A DNA stretch of 64,000 bases, taken from the NCBI GenBank assembly GCA_027919835.1, contig JANVFP010000042.1, forward strand, positions 248,001 to 312,000. Reading direction: 5' to 3'. The notes beneath the pieces were generated by a model. That model had not been told where the DNA came from. It saw only the letters and a program-made list of their open reading frames with translations, and made no database searches. This stretch comes from Lentinula raphanica. Lineage: Eukaryota; Basidiomycota; Agaricomycetes; Agaricales; Omphalotaceae. The position numbers and the translations under genes were made by a program. Positions 24,778 to 36,173 of the stretch are shown one piece after another. Positions within the stretch are counted from its first letter, which is position 1. Every line of letters begins with the position of its first letter.

Positions 24778-25095
24778 CACTTCAGGCACCCTCCAAACAG
24801 GCCTAGTTAGGATAAAAAATCATGTACCTAAATGGGCCTAAGAGGCCCAGCAAATGGGTAGCCTACCCAGCCTTTGTTTAGGTGGGTAGCTACCCATCCT
24901 GGAATATCTTAAGGGTAGCTACCCCTTTCTAAATATTTCAAGGGTAGCTACCTATCCTAGAAAATTCTTAAGTGTAGCTACCCACCTTTAATTATTAGAT
25001 AGCTACCTTTTTCCAAATACTCTATGGGTAGCTACCTACCTCAAAATATTTGAAGGGTAGCTATCCCTCTGAGATATTTCAGCATATACAACATG
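24778..25095 (+). mobile_element. One end of a TIR element with GGGTAGCTACCC words
   Basis: Starts CACTTCAGGCACCCTCC, the same terminal motif as the elements at 16938 and 33189. It is followed by about seven copies or variants of the 12-bp palindrome GGGTAGCTACCC spaced about 30-45 bp. The opposite end is not found in this window. Confidence 0.65.
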
Positions 25096-26337
25096 CTCAA
25101 TATATTCAATACACATAGTAGCATCTAGCATTAAAAAATTTACATCAGTAATGATATCTGCTATACTAATTACACTCATCAGTGATTACTGTTATTACAC
25201 TTATTGCACTTAACAAGAAAAGAACTTGAAATTAACATATATTATCAATATATAAGACACTCAACTATTTATCAAACAATCAAACAGTAATTTAAGACTA
25301 GTATTATCACTTATTTTACTTATTACAGTCAACACACTCTTCAGTAATCATGATACATATATACAACAATATTTTGAGTGCTTATGTGCCACAACCGAGT
25401 CACTCATTCCCTTCCTTTCTGACACTTCCGAGCTTCCGAGCTCTATCCGAACATTTATCTTTCGCCGCTATGAACTATCTACGCAGAGTAGAACTCTGCT
25501 CCGACTCTGTATACGGATGCCGAACTTCCTTTGTATCTATTTTGACGGACTTTTCATACTTAAACCTACCTACTACGTGATGTACGGGGACTTTTCCCTC
25601 TTCGAAACCTCTTGAATTCACAACATTCTCTTGTCACTCGGTGAGCCTTAAGAGGTCAAAAGCTAAGTTTTCGAAAGCAGATCATATTCGTGTCCCGATA
25701 CTCTTAGTACGCTAAGCTATTGTGACATTATGGGCACGTTTTTGCACTTTTTACATCAAACTTCATTTATATCTCATCCCATAATTTTTGTGTGCACTTG
25801 ATACTGTAACAGGATGTTGTTTACATTATATTTACTCAGAAACACATTCAAGAACACTAAAATACATTTTGTAGGGCTAGTTATAGAGTGATATTTTGTG
25901 ATGTAACAGTATTTTGTGTAAATTACTATGCATATATTCATGTAATGGAGGCAAATATAGTAATTTTTAGGGCTATTTTTAGTACCTACATTGGCCCTAC
26001 ATCATTTTTTTATCATATGAGGTCATTTGCTTACATATCCTGATCTGATCTAATCAGGCCATTTTAGGTTTTTCATGAATTTTTATAAATTTTCGGGTTT
26101 TTTTGAAAATGTACTGCTTATTTAATATCTGGATTATTATTAATTACCCAAGACAGTAAATATAAGCTATATGTGACAGGTGGTGACAGGCATGACCACC
26201 CCCCGGGGCCATTTCCGGGACCCCCTCTGGGTTATCACAACTATTTGCAATAGGTATCCAATAACTTATCAGTACTTTTTACAAAAGTTTTACAGTATCA
26301 GCTGAGATAAAGGCATATCCATCCACAGCGCCTTGAA
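25096..26337. other. Divergent palindromic-element core, no gene recognised
   Basis: 25740-25945 is related to the core of the palindromic elements (CATAATTTTTGTGTG.., GTAACAGTATTTTGTGTAAAT). 26195-26230 is a GC-rich stretch (CCCCCCGGGGCC) like that near their ends. It is possibly the inner part of the element that starts at 24778. 25380-25620 is less AT-rich but has no recognised product. Confidence 0.4.
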
Positions 26338-26562
26338 CATCAGGAAAAATCTATCTAGGCCCAGGTTGCCTGGAGACACCCCCAAAATTCCAGGCAGTTT
26401 CAAGTTCTTGAAATGATTTTAAATTAACCTTATGTCTTCAGGCTTACCTGAGTTGCTTTGAAAATCTTTAGAAATCTTTGAGAATCTCTGGGAAGCCTGG
26501 GAAGCCTAAGCTTTTGGGGGGTGTCTCTAGGCTCTCTGGACCCAAGGTATTTTTCCCTGATG
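26338..26562. mobile_element. 225-bp MITE, left member of a flanking pair
   Basis: Inverted-repeat element starting CATCAGGAAAAATC and ending GGTATTTTTCCCTGATG, with internal inverted segments (GACACCCCCAAAATT / CTTTTGGGGGGTGTC). AA on both sides may be a 2-bp target duplication. It is nearly identical to 31500-31723. Confidence 0.85.
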
Positions 26563-27067
26563 AACTGGTTCAGTGCAGGAACACCTTGGGCCAGATTAGC
26601 TGCAGCTGGTAAGATCTTCGAGTTGTCAGTTGTAAATGCCAGCTGAGATCCAACAATTGTAGGTTCTTTATATCTATTGATGATTATATTGTTCAAGTCA
26701 GGTTTAGCAGCCAGATTGAGGGGTAGAACTACTCCCAGCTTAGTGATATCTGCTTTGGCCAACGTCCTCAGACGTCTCAGCAATCCTGGTGAGCTCTCTC
26801 CTCAGTGTATTCTTTCTGCTCTAAAATCGGTCTTAGTGCACCGTTCTATAATAGCTGATTAGACCATACCTTTGGTGGTAAAACTCGCTCAGACCATACC
26901 TCTGAGGTTTTTCAGCCTCATATGCTCAGAAGTGCGAGCCTACTACCATCTACCTATTGCTTTCGACTGCAGTAATTTAGTAAAATTGAACCATTATTTT
27001 GATCTCTACCATTTTCAGTGAGTTAAAAAGATTTAGATGCTGCACGCATAACTCATGTACATTCCAG
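26563..27067 (-). other. Possible gene remnant on the minus strand
   Basis: A minus-strand frame of about 80 codons (26783 down to the MITE) has coding-like composition (for example LGVVLPLNLAAKPDLNN) but no recognised domain, and it runs into the MITE. 26870-27067 contains pyrimidine-rich splice-acceptor-like stretches that may belong to the upstream, unrecognised exons of the next gene. Confidence 0.3.
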
Positions 27068-28548
27068 GGCTTCCTCTTTACTTGAAAGAGATCCAGAAGT
27101 ATGGGTAGAAATGGAATGTTTCTCCTCGGAAAGCTCTGGTGATACGTTCTCTATCCATCAGATGAGCTTTAAGATTCTAGGAGAGTCGTTGTCGGTCAAA
27201 CTTTCACTGTCTCCCTGTTCAGAAGACAAGACTAAGATTGTGAATGATCAAAACTACATCTCTCTTTTTGCGGAAAATGTTACAGCCACAGATGAAGACC
27301 TTCTAGTCATTCATTCTACCTTCAGCTATAGCTTGTCTAAGAAAAAAGAACCTAAAAAACTAGTCTTTTCCACAAAGTCTCAAAGTCAACGTGAAAAATG
27401 GACTCAGAAGCAAAGAGTTCAAGTTTCTAAAGGAACAGTTCCCTCTACTATAGCTCAGTTCTCAGTGGGGGTAAGTCAATTTTTCTAAGCTGAAAGTAGA
27501 TATATCTTACTGAATCAACCAGATGACAGAGAGATTTTATTCTGAAGGTCCTTACCAGGGCTGCCTCACGAATAACCAGAAATGGTTAAGTTTACCTAGA
27601 AAGCTGATCGAGGGGTAAGTCATAAACGTTGAAAATTTCACCAAAACTCAACACTTTTCAGGAGGGAAATTCAAGTACTGGATGCAGATTCACAATTGCC
27701 AATATTCAACGTTGATAGCATGTTGTCCTGATCCAAGTGCGACTATCTATTAACCACTCTCCAAGCTTTTTGCGAAGTTAGTCCTGTTAAGCTAGAGGAG
27801 CTAGATACAAAGAACTTAAATCCAATACTTGAATTTCCAACATTCCATTTCTCTTTCTACGCACGTTATAGCCTGAACATTAGTGATTCTTACTCCTCAC
27901 TTTGGCTAGAACTAAATCTCTACGACAGGGGGAAAAGGTTCCTATCAATATTCATCCTTTATATATTATAAGCTCGACTGGGAAAAAGATCAACTTTTCT
28001 CGATTTTTTGTCAGACCGGGAACCGACATGTTGAAGTTCAATCAAGAATATGATCTCTTGTGCACAGCTTTGGAAGAAACTCTTGATAAAGTGGTTCAAA
28101 AGGTAAAAAAGTTCAGCGTTAACTTCAAATCTTCATTAACAACTCTCATCTCAGAGACTTCATAGACATCCTGATTTGTTTGAGAAGATAGAAACTTCCA
28201 TCGGTGTCTTTCCTCTGCAGGATATCAACCCTGTCAAGTCTTTAATTAGCAGCTTTGTCATCAACTTTAATGTGGTCACTGCAGCTCACAAGGATAAGGG
28301 GGATGAAAGTGAGTGCATTTTACTTATTTTAGACAATTTCAACAGGGGGGGATTTATGTCTTTTCGAACTATGTATATCTCTTGATGTAAAACACAGAGA
28401 TGTGGTAACCTTTCCTTTTCAAAACTACACCCACTTCAATCTTCATTATCAGGGAGTCCGCTCTTCTTTAGTTATTCATTCAGATAAAAGTGTTGTATTG
28501 TTTCAGAAAGATGGTAACGGTTGGGATAAAAACCTCTTCTTTAGCTAA
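27068..28548 (+). pseudogene. 2OG-Fe(II) dioxygenase-like gene, spliced, decayed
   Basis: Exons 27068-27470, 27523-27614, 27661-28102 and 28155-28548 join in phase across short GT..AG introns; upstream exons are not resolved. The last exon has the double-stranded beta-helix dioxygenase signature: HxD in TAAHKDKGD, then GDLCLFEL, then a distal His and Arg in THFNLHYQGVRSSLV, ending in NGWDKN. These residues bind Fe(II) and 2-oxoglutarate in the superfamily. Whether it belongs to the TET/JBP branch expanded in mushrooms cannot be decided here. Damage: an in-frame TGA at 27729-27731, a frame change at a run of five G (27928-27932) and another at a run of seven G (28345-28351). Sequencing error at the G runs is an alternative. 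Confidence 0.6.
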
Positions 28549-28693
28549 AGTAGTAAGGCAGAGAGGCAGAGAAGAGAAGTTCAAGATTTAGGTAAATAGC
28601 ACATTTTTTACAGGTAGAAAAGGTCGTTTCTGTCACCATTATAAAATCTATGATCACTGTCTTCCCATTTGTTTCTATCCTCCTTCATGCAAG

Positions 28694-31573
28694 ATGAGCT
28701 CCCAGTATCTCAACCCAAAATCTTTGCTCTCTTGTAAGAATGCCAGCTATTCTGGTGCTAGTTGCTCTCAATACTGTGGTATTTTTGCTCCTCCGAATCC
28801 TGAGGGAATACCCTACGAAGAAATCACTCCTCTGGTTAAATGTGCCGTTTGCGGTTGTTTTGTCGCTTCTCACGTTCATGATATAGTCAAGGTACACTGA
28901 TTTTTTTTTCCCTTTTACCTCTATGTCTAAACTTCTTTCTATCAGGACAACCAAGAGAATCCAGAATAGGTGAGAGATAATAAAATCCCTTGCTCTCAAA
29001 GTATCTATTGACTGAAATCATGCTTGTAGTCCTCTAGGGCCAAGCCCTATCTGGCTCATTCGGCCACTGAAGAAAACTTGAAAAAATTGCGCTCTCAATT
29101 CTTATGCCCAGACTTGAAAGAAGGAGCCAAATTCTCTTCTTCCCCTTTCAGAGCCCAAGCAGAAAAGCGCAAAGACAGAGAGAAGCAAGAGCAGTCAGAG
29201 GAGAGCCAGGAAGAGAATAAAAAAAGACGTTTTGATCCTTTACAGGCAGTGAGTTAACAAATTTTCAGCCTAAAAGCTTAGTTGCTGTCAAAGTGCTTTC
29301 GAAAACATTACTGGACGCCAGAAGAAGAAGAAAAAAACCACCGATTCTTCTAAGCCTCCTGTCAAAAAAGCCCCTGCCGTCAAACTCGAAATGTATCACA
29401 TAGCACTTTGTGGTAATATGATGGATCTAGTCAATGATGAGCTTCAGAAACTCAGCATTCACGCGTAAGTTCATTTTCTCTGAACTCAAGCTGTCGTTGA
29501 GTCTGTCTTCCAGGTGGAAGAATATTCAAGAGCTCAAGCGTCAACGGGAAATCCAAATTAGTCCTGACGCCTCTCATTACAATATCTGTAGTGCTATTCA
29601 CCAGGCCTTTGACAATGTTCTCCCAGAGGCAGACCCTAACAGTATGAGGTTTTGCCTCTTGCAGGTCAAGATTGTGGGAAAAGGAAAGGTTTCTATGTTG
29701 AAGCCTCCAAACGTTCAAAATCTAGGAGTACGTGAACTGCACCTGTAAGTATTTCAAATTCTTGAAAGTTACTGCTGCTAATATTGAATGTTCATTTCAG
29801 GGCCACCATTTCTGCAAGACCTAGGGAGCTCTCAAAAACGCTCTATCCAAATTTCTTCTTCATAACCTTACCAGAGGGATCAGAGGACTTGGAAACCCTC
29901 ATTGCTCAACCCAAAAGTAAAGAGAGTTCTTTCAAAGAAAAAAGTTACATCAAATTGAAGGTAAGTCTCCTTTACATTCAAGTTTTTTTTCCTATCTGAA
30001 TTACGTTGTCTGTGGTCAGTTATTCGTGGAAGTCACCTATTCTGAAGATGATAACAATGAAGATCAGAATGAGGAGGGAGTCAAAAGTGAAAGTGATTCA
30101 GACCTTCCTCAGGTACAACTTAATCGTCTTTCCTAATGTGTTTAGTTCTAATCCTTACAGTACAGACTGACGGTGCCAAATTTTTGATGACTCAAGACTT
30201 TGATATCTTAGTTCGCACTACAACCAACATGGCAGGACCCGTTTTTGGTCTTGATAGCTGTGATTGGGTAAGAGTTGATGTTCACGCTAATTCAAAATCT
30301 TAACGTATATGTTTCTGTGCAGTGAACCTCCAGATTGGAACGACATGCTCAATACTCTTGCTACCTGGACATAGCGGAAAGTCTCAAATATTGGTTTATG
30401 CATTTGGAAGAGGGGGGCTACTCATGCCTTGTAGTGGATGAGATTCTCAGGTTGCTGGAATTCCGCGTCCTAGGCTCTGCTAAGGTTCTGGTCAAGCTAA
30501 GTGCTCAACTCCCCTCTTGGACCAAAGGGCAGCAAGATCCTTTTGAGGAGACGTTCTCTCTAGGTCCTGGAGGGATTGACCTGATCGTCACCTGTCTCCA
30601 AGAACTATACGTTCACATTGACAACGCTGATATAGCATTTCAAAAATATCTTGGTGATACCTCTAACCTCTTATTGTATAAGAGTCTGCTTCAGTTTCCT
30701 AGTGCGTCATTTCAGAAAGGAGACTTCTCGCAAAAAATGGGACCCTAAAGATGGGTTTTTGCATTTGTGGGAGGTCCTTGAAAGATACAGCCATCTCTTA
30801 CCGGTATGTTTCTGAGAACATCAAATGTGTTAATCTGTACTAAGGCCCGCATCTAGGAAGACAAGATATACACTCTGTTCTTTGACTATCTCTCTGGCAT
30901 TGATTTGATGACTCAATCTACTGTGAAAATCCACAAAAAATTGCTTGACACCTTTGGTAGCTTGTCTGAACCTACCAAAATCAAGCCCCATGCCCTTTGC
31001 TCTGGGCCTTATGGCCTACAGGGCAAGTTTACTTTTCAAGTGAAGTGTGTACTTGACTGGTACAATATCAAACGTCCTGATTACGAAAACTTGTATGAGC
31101 TTTATTCCAAGCTTTGCAAGACTCTAGCGGAGCGTATTATTACTCAATTTGCCACTGGTCCTTCTACCTTTTTGGCCTTGGGTCCTTCTTTCACAGGTCC
31201 TTCTTCATCTTTGTTTGCATCGTCTGCAGGTTCTTCGTTCACAGGTCCTTCTTTGTCTTTGTTCGAGGGTCCTTCTTTGTTCACTTCATCTGCTTCATCT
31301 GCAGGTCCTTCGTTCGCAGAACCTTCATTCGAGGGTCCTTCTGCAGGTCCTTCTTCATCCTCTTTGGGGGGACCTAGCTCATCGTCTGGTTCTCATGAGG
31401 GTTCCTTACCTAGCCAATGGAGACCTTATAGTTATAGGCCTCCTCCTTCTGCCTGTAGACCAACCCCATCTTCTACGTCTACTTCTATGCCTGCAGCTCC
31501 ATCAGGAAAAATCTATCTAGGTTCAGGTTGCCTGAAGACACCCCCAAAATTCCAGGCAGTTTCAAGTTCTTGA
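28694..31573 (+). pseudogene. Cysteine-rich multi-exon gene of unknown function
   Basis: Exons 28694-28891, 28946-28969, 29030-29248, 29322-29464, 29514-29744, 29801-29960, 30020-30112, 30166-30267, about 30319-30686, 30735-30801 and 30858-31573 mostly join in phase. The N-terminal part has a Cys/His cluster (CSQYC.., KCAVCGCF..H..H) that may bind zinc. Next come a Lys/Glu-rich linker, a conserved-looking globular part (SMRFCLLQ, ARPRELSKTLYPN) and a Ser/Pro/Gly repeat tail (GPSF..GPSS). In-frame stops at 28967-28969 (TAG) and at the start of the ninth exon (TGA) suggest decay. The tail runs into the MITE at 31500, which supplies the last residues and the stop. I do not recognise the family. 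Confidence 0.5.
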
Positions 31574-31723
31574 AATGATTTTAAGTCAACCTTATGTCTT
31601 CAGGCTTACCTGAGTTGCTTTGAAAATCTTTGGAAATCTTTGAGAATCTCTGGGAAGCCTGGGAAGCCTAAGCTTTTGGGGGGTGTCTCTAGGCTCTCTG
31701 GCCCCAAGATATTTTTCCTGATG
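31500..31723. mobile_element. 225-bp MITE, right member of the flanking pair
   Basis: Same sequence and orientation as 26338-26562 with a few substitutions. TC on both sides may be a 2-bp target duplication. It is inserted in the 3' end of the preceding gene's open frame. Confidence 0.85.
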
Positions 31724-32480
31724 TCCTCCCCCTTGTCTGTATTCTTGAAGTATCACGCTCTAGAAGTTCTCAATGTCCATAGCATATTGTTTCTTGAAGT
31801 TGTACTATAGTAATTACTTAATGAATAGAGCTGATACATTAAAATCTTGCACAGTCATAACTTGACACATCTGAAGTCTTGAAGACTCAAGAGAATTAAG
31901 AACTAGCCAGGAGCTGAGCCAACTTTAGATTGAGCAGAGTTAGCCAGTAAATGAGCGATCACTGGCAACCTGTGTGAGCTCTGAGTGCCAAGTGAACAAC
32001 CTGTGCTTGGGCAATTCCAAGATGTAGCAGGTTGCAAGTTGGAAATCTTACAAGAGTTGGTGCTATTTACTGAAAACAGCTGAGGCTGTAACTTTTATGC
32101 ATAACAAGTGGGCAACTGCCTGAGGCCTGTTTTGCATTACCAAGGGGCAGTTGCCTACCCCTCAATAAGCCTCACTATATCTCACTATAGCAGTGGATGT
32201 AATGTATAACAACTTGGGCAACATGTTATGCATAACATATAGGCAAAAACATTTTTCAATATTTTTGAAAAAAAGATTTAATTGTATCTTTTGAAATATC
32301 CATTTTTGGAAAAAAACTGACATCCCCTATAGGAAGTCTTTTTTTTAAGGTCTATCAATATATCCTCAACCCCTAACCATTAACCCAACCCCTAACCAAA
32401 CCCCTAACCCTTATTGGCCTATGTTTGGCACTGAATCAGACTCCTCCCTAATGTTGGGGTTAGCATAGATTATGCCCATA
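31724..32480. other. Non-coding; short telomere-like run
   Basis: 3' flank of the decayed gene. 32367-32412 contains imperfect CCCTAACC-type repeats (fungal telomeres are commonly CCCTAA). No gene is seen. Confidence 0.45.
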
Positions 32481-32571
32481 GCTCAAGGTCTATCCACATC
32501 GCACAGAAGAGCTGGAAGCATACAAACTGCAGATTGTGGATTACTTTAAATCTTCACCATATGATCCATCT
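32481..32571 (+). pseudogene. Family II gag fragment, plus-strand copy, part 1
   Basis: Matches family II gag (GTCTATCCACAT..GATCCATCT) but diverges from the copies at 47870-47960 more than those do from each other. It is interrupted after ATCT by the 11.2-kb CACTA-like element and continues at 43816. Confidence 0.85.
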
Positions 32572-33106
32572 CACTAGGTCGGAGGGCATTTATTTACGTG
32601 GGATTATTGAGGAAAATAGTGGTGTGAATTACAAATAATTTCCCAATATAGTTCCTGGACTATAATAGATAAATTTCACACGACATAAATGTTGTTAAAA
32701 TTAATTTATTTCTCAATTTTTATCAGGTGTAAATAATGGTGATATAATTTATTATTCTCATATGGGATAAATGTATTTTTTCAATAGTAATCTTAGTTTA
32801 ATTTCTCCGGCAATAAATTATATAATATTCATCAAATTTCATACAATTTCCCTTTCATGATTTAGTCCTTTTTTCACCCGTAAAAGGTAGTAAGATTTTT
32901 GGTATTTCCCCTTTGTGATAAGCAAGTTATTTCGCAAGTGATATACAAAGCCCAATGACTGGGCAAGCATTGAGGGCAACTGGGCATGAAACTGGGGATA
33001 TTCCGGTTTTGATTACTCTATCAATTTCCAGGAAGCGCTTGAGCGCTTGGAAGTAACGCTCAATTAGTCATGCACTTGCGCCAGTGGCTTAGTCATACAC
33101 TTCACG
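32572..33106 (+). repeat. Left terminal inverted repeat of the CACTA-like element
   Basis: About 535 bp, matching the reverse complement of 43248-43815 with few differences. Its inner end carries the inverted word GCGCTTGAGCGCTT. Confidence 0.85.
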
Positions 33107-33188
33107 ACTGTTTTTCTCACGACTGTTTTTCTTCGAATGCTTTCCAATTATGTGCAGACGCACCCGCAATACAGACGAAGAACACGAT

Positions 33189-34606
33189 CACTTCAGGCAC
33201 CTACCCAAACATACCATGTTAGGGTAGAAAAATCATGAAAATAACCTACCTAACATGGTCAAAATCCCATGGGCAGTCCCAAGTGTGGGATTCCCATATA
33301 GACTGGGGATTCCCACTTGGGATTCCCAATCAGGGACCCCAAACACTAGGGTATTGGGATTCCCAAGGGTGGGATTTCCATTCACTCTGCATGGAGAGGC
33401 TGCTTGTAAACTGATTGCTGTTAGCCTTATATGGGGAAAGAACTAGGAGAACTTTACTGAGGCCAGGAAGCCTGTGTGTTTCATATCAATATATATTATA
33501 TTCTTCTCTGCTTCTTGTGTGAATGTTTTCAAATATATATTTATCCATGAAATTAATTGGTATACATTCTCTAGTTTCTGCATGACCTGTGGACATATTC
33601 ATAGAATTATATTTACAGTGGTCTGAATTTCTCATTTACTGTAACAATGCAATTAAGACAATTACTAGGATTATAAAGTTACTCTCACTAGAAATTCAAC
33701 ACTGGAAGTTCAAGGAATCCCATTCACTGGGAATCCCACTCTCTGGGAATCCCACTCTCTGGGAATCCCATTCAATGGGATTCAGGAATTGATACTACTG
33801 CCTACTATTATATATGGCAGGTAAAAGTTTATAAAGTCAAAACTACCACCTGTGCTTCATGCTGAGGGTAGATACAGGGATCATGCTGAGGGTAGATACA
33901 GGGATGAGACTAAGATCCCTGTATCTACCCTCAGCATGAAGCACAGGTGGTAGTTTTGACTTTATAAACTTTTACCTGCCATATATAATAGTAGGCAGTA
34001 GTATCAATTCCTGAATCCCATTGAATGGGATTCCCAGAGAGTGGGATTCCCAGAGAGTGGGATTCCCAGTGAATGGGATTCCTTGAACTTCCAGTGTTGA
34101 ATTTCTAGTGAGAGTAACTTTATAATCCTAGTAATTGTCTTAATTGCATTGTTACAGTAAATGAGAAATTCAGACCACTGTAAATATAATTCTATGAATA
34201 TGTCCACAGGTCATGCAGAAACTAGAGAATGTATACCAATTAATTTCATGGATAAATATATATTTGAAACATTCACACAAGAAGCAGAGAAGAATATAAT
34301 ATATATTGATATGAAACACACAGGCTTCCTGGCCTCAGTAAAGTTCTCCTAGTTCTTTCCCCATATAAGGCTAACAGCAATCAGTTTACAAGCAGCCTCT
34401 CCATGCAGAGTGAATGGAAATCCCACCCTTGGGAATCCCAATACCCTAGTGTTTGGGGTCCCTGATTGGGAATCCCAAGTGGGAATCCCCAGTCTATATG
34501 GGAATCCCACACTTGGGACTGCCCATGGGATTTTGACCATGTTAGGTAGGTTATTTTCATGATTTTTCTACCCTAACTTGGTATGTTTGGGTAGGTGCCT
34601 GAAGTG
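33189..34606. mobile_element. 1.4-kb nearly perfect palindrome with GGGAATCCCA words
   Basis: Ends CACTTCAGGCACCTACCC and its complement, flanked by the 8-bp duplication AACACGAT (33181-33188, 34607-34614). The arms read as identical over about 700 bp apart from a 24-bp duplication near the centre (about 33880-33900). The sequence is a shortened relative of the element at 16938, keeping the subterminal part and lacking the core. The duplication argues against an assembly artefact. Confidence 0.9.
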
Positions 34607-34834
34607 AACACGATCCACAATCTCAAATCCACAATCTCAATGACGCCGCTGCGGAAGAATACAGACGAAGAACACGATCCACAACCTCAACAAGCACATC
34701 GATCCGACGCCGCCGCGGAAGTAACGCTCAAAGTAACGCTCAATTGATTGAGAACGCGACACGGCAACGCGAACAAAGAGAGACCGGAAGATTGATTGAG
34801 ATGCCCATGGAAGGAAATGATGTAGTTGGGAATA

Positions 34835-35355
34835 TTACGCCGTTGCTGCTTGAAAGAGCAGAGGACGAATTACCGTCTCCCAAGTGAATAACCAACTTGT
34901 ATGAAAAACAAAGATCTCGACATGCCGCTTCCGGCCTTGAGAGAACATACATGGATTGAGCGGGATTGAGCGTACATCAATGTTGAGAGACATACATTGC
35001 AGACAATATAATTTGGGTCTTTCGGCGCATTCTCTTTCTAATAATAAGTGCGCGATTGACTCTGTGAGGATGGCTGAGTGAACCACATTAATATTGTGAG
35101 ATAGACAAGTAAACGCTTACCTGCTCTGCGCCGTTTTGCAACTGCTATAGGTGTCATCCAGATTCTGTCCGAACAGGGGCATCGTTTGTCCCATTCTGCT
35201 CTTCGTCGAGCGAAATTTCTCGACATCCCAATTTTCCATTGGTATCCATGATCAAGATATGCGTATAAATAGCCTGGACCGTCAGCGCGCGATGTCGGGC
35301 GCGATTTTCTTGATGCATATGCGGCGCGCAATGCGTGAGTGGGACGCTTTGACAT
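34835..35355 (-). CDS. T5orf172/MUG113-type GIY-YIG-like protein
   Basis: Exons (minus) 35355-35121, 35061-34996 and 34935 downward join in phase across GT..AG introns. The protein starts MSKRPTHALR. It shows the family pattern GYLYAYLDHGYQWKIGMSRN (a GIY-YIG-like beta hairpin), then ARRRAEWDKRCPC, then ESIAHLLLE..CAERPKLYCLQC followed by HVEIF. This DNA-binding/nuclease-like domain is known from phage T5 orf172 and from fungal MUG113-like proteins. The 3' end is uncertain: a further intron near 34870 would give a longer tail. It is cargo of the CACTA-like element; a role in transposition or elsewhere is not shown. The frame looks intact. Confidence 0.65.
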
Positions 35356-36173
35356 ATTGAGAGTTGGATGCTCTGGAAATACAAAAGAGTAATGGATTGA
35401 GAGATGCAAGGCAGAGGGAATGAAGAAAGCGCTGTTGGTCGATGGGATCAAATGGAAGCACCACCTTATCAGCAGTCGGTCATCGTCGGTCATCGTCGTG
35501 TAAGTAAGTATGAATGTGTTAGGTGAACTCCTGGAGTTCGTATGCTTCTCACAACAAACTTGAGGGCATCGAAAGCATATCACAGGTGAAATGTAATTGA
35601 AGTGACTCAGCCCATTCGTTTTGTTCGAATATCTTCCGAGATTCCTTGTGATTCCTTCAGACCTAAGTGTACCAGACTTGAGTTTGTAAAGTTCATGTGA
35701 ATCATTACTGGAACATAGGGAGCTTCAGACTTAGAGTGCATTGAATCAGATAAGGATAACGAAATTTTGGAATTCTGCGCACCTGAAGTACTTTGGAACC
35801 TGAGAGCAAAGCGACCACACCTGAAGAACACCTGAAGAAGTTCGGGCAGCTGCTTAGTCATACGCTCGCGATAGTGGCTTAGTCATTGTAGATCTCCCAC
35901 GCGTTTCGCCTGTTGGCATACAAGGAGCAAGATGTCACCGAGCGATCACTGTGGATGATGGCATAAAGGATCAACATACATTTTGAGAACGTCGGAGAGA
36001 GACTGGGAGCAGGAGGTGCTCCGGTCGAAGTCTGGATTGGTCAGGTCAAGGCATAAGAGTAAACATTATTTGTCTTTCTACAGCGGCAAGCAATGCATGA
36101 AGAAAATCTCAGTGTATAGCAAGCATTCCAATGTGTGAATAAAATTGGGACATAGAGAACTTATTGTAATGTC
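35356..36173. other. No gene recognised
   Basis: Short frames only. The phrase TAGTCATACRCT..GTGGCTTAGTCAT near 35857-35885 recurs in both TIRs of the surrounding element, suggesting internal reuse of TIR sequence. Confidence 0.4.
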
